Below are positions 30,805 through 30,855 of a DNA stretch of 30,855 bases, piece by piece (position 1 is the stretch's first letter; every line of letters starts with the position of its first letter). Under the pieces are notes generated by a model. It did not search any database, was not told the origin of the DNA, and saw nothing but the letters and a program-made list of their open reading frames with translations. This stretch comes from Actinomyces sp. (GTDB lineage Bacteria; Actinomycetota; Actinomycetes; Actinomycetales; Actinomycetaceae): the NCBI GenBank assembly GCA_018375675.1, contig JAHACW010000025.1:1-30855 (forward strand), written 5' to 3'. The position numbers and the translations under genes are program-made.

Positions 30805-30855
30805 GCCTGTCGCCCGAATCGAACACCGAGGTCCCCACGCCCATCATGACGGACC
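30801..30855 (+). CDS. Start of an unidentified gene, cut off by window edge
   Basis: ATG 30801 overlaps the methyltransferase stop as ATGA and has AAGGAGAG 5 bases upstream. Eighteen codons are visible (MSLSPESNTEVPTPIMTD...), too few to identify a family. Translational coupling suggests a function linked to the methyltransferase. Confidence 0.7.
   Translation, partial: MSLSPESNTEVPTPIMTD

Overview
The window is chromosomal DNA from a high-GC Gram-positive actinobacterium. A WhiB-family regulator, a GuaB3 paralogue, a CIRCE-controlled groES, LAxTG-type cell-wall sorting signals and start codons placed right behind -10 boxes all point to Actinobacteria. The gene content and sorting signals resemble the Actinomycetaceae (Actinomyces/Schaalia-like oral or mucosal species). 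The family-level guess is inference, because no 16S or database search was possible.

Layout. Positions 1-4000 hold housekeeping and stress genes: a truncated YbdK-type glutamate-cysteine ligase, a THUMP-like methyltransferase, stand-alone groES under a CIRCE operator, a membrane-anchored DsbA-like thioredoxin-fold protein and a WhiB3-like Fe-S regulator. Positions 4000-13800 hold a MerR-type regulator, an AGE-family sugar epimerase/isomerase, guaB (IMP dehydrogenase), a lower-GC two-gene insert (TetR regulator plus MGT-type glycosyltransferase), a fructose-6-phosphate-aldolase-like transaldolase, an approximately 750-base non-coding stretch rich in short repeats, a DEDDh exonuclease and guaB3.

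Positions 14048-29902 form a coherent nucleic-acid scavenging locus, all on the + strand. Two secreted, sortase-anchored enzymes (an EEP-type nuclease and a 5'-nucleotidase) would turn extracellular DNA/RNA into nucleosides at the cell surface. A BMP-family lipoprotein, one two-domain ATPase and two permeases would import them. Cytidine deaminase, thymidine/pyrimidine phosphorylase, purine nucleoside phosphorylase, an alpha-D-phosphohexomutase-family enzyme (probable phosphopentomutase) and deoxyribose-phosphate aldolase would convert them to bases plus glyceraldehyde-3-phosphate and acetaldehyde. A SorC-family regulator of the B. subtilis DeoR kind sits inside the locus. A 12-base word found just before the lipoprotein gene and, in reverse complement, just before the purine phosphorylase gene is a candidate operator for it. 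The window ends with a SAM-dependent methyltransferase and the first 18 codons of another gene.

The most unusual features are: (1) the TetR/glycosyltransferase insert, bracketed by two exact 34-base copies of the guaB terminator hairpin; (2) three different short-repeat arrays side by side at 11072-11637, two of them enclosed by a 57-base imperfect direct repeat; (3) the shared candidate operator in the scavenging locus; and (4) loss of expected catalytic or metal-binding residues in GuaB3 and in the surface 5'-nucleotidase.
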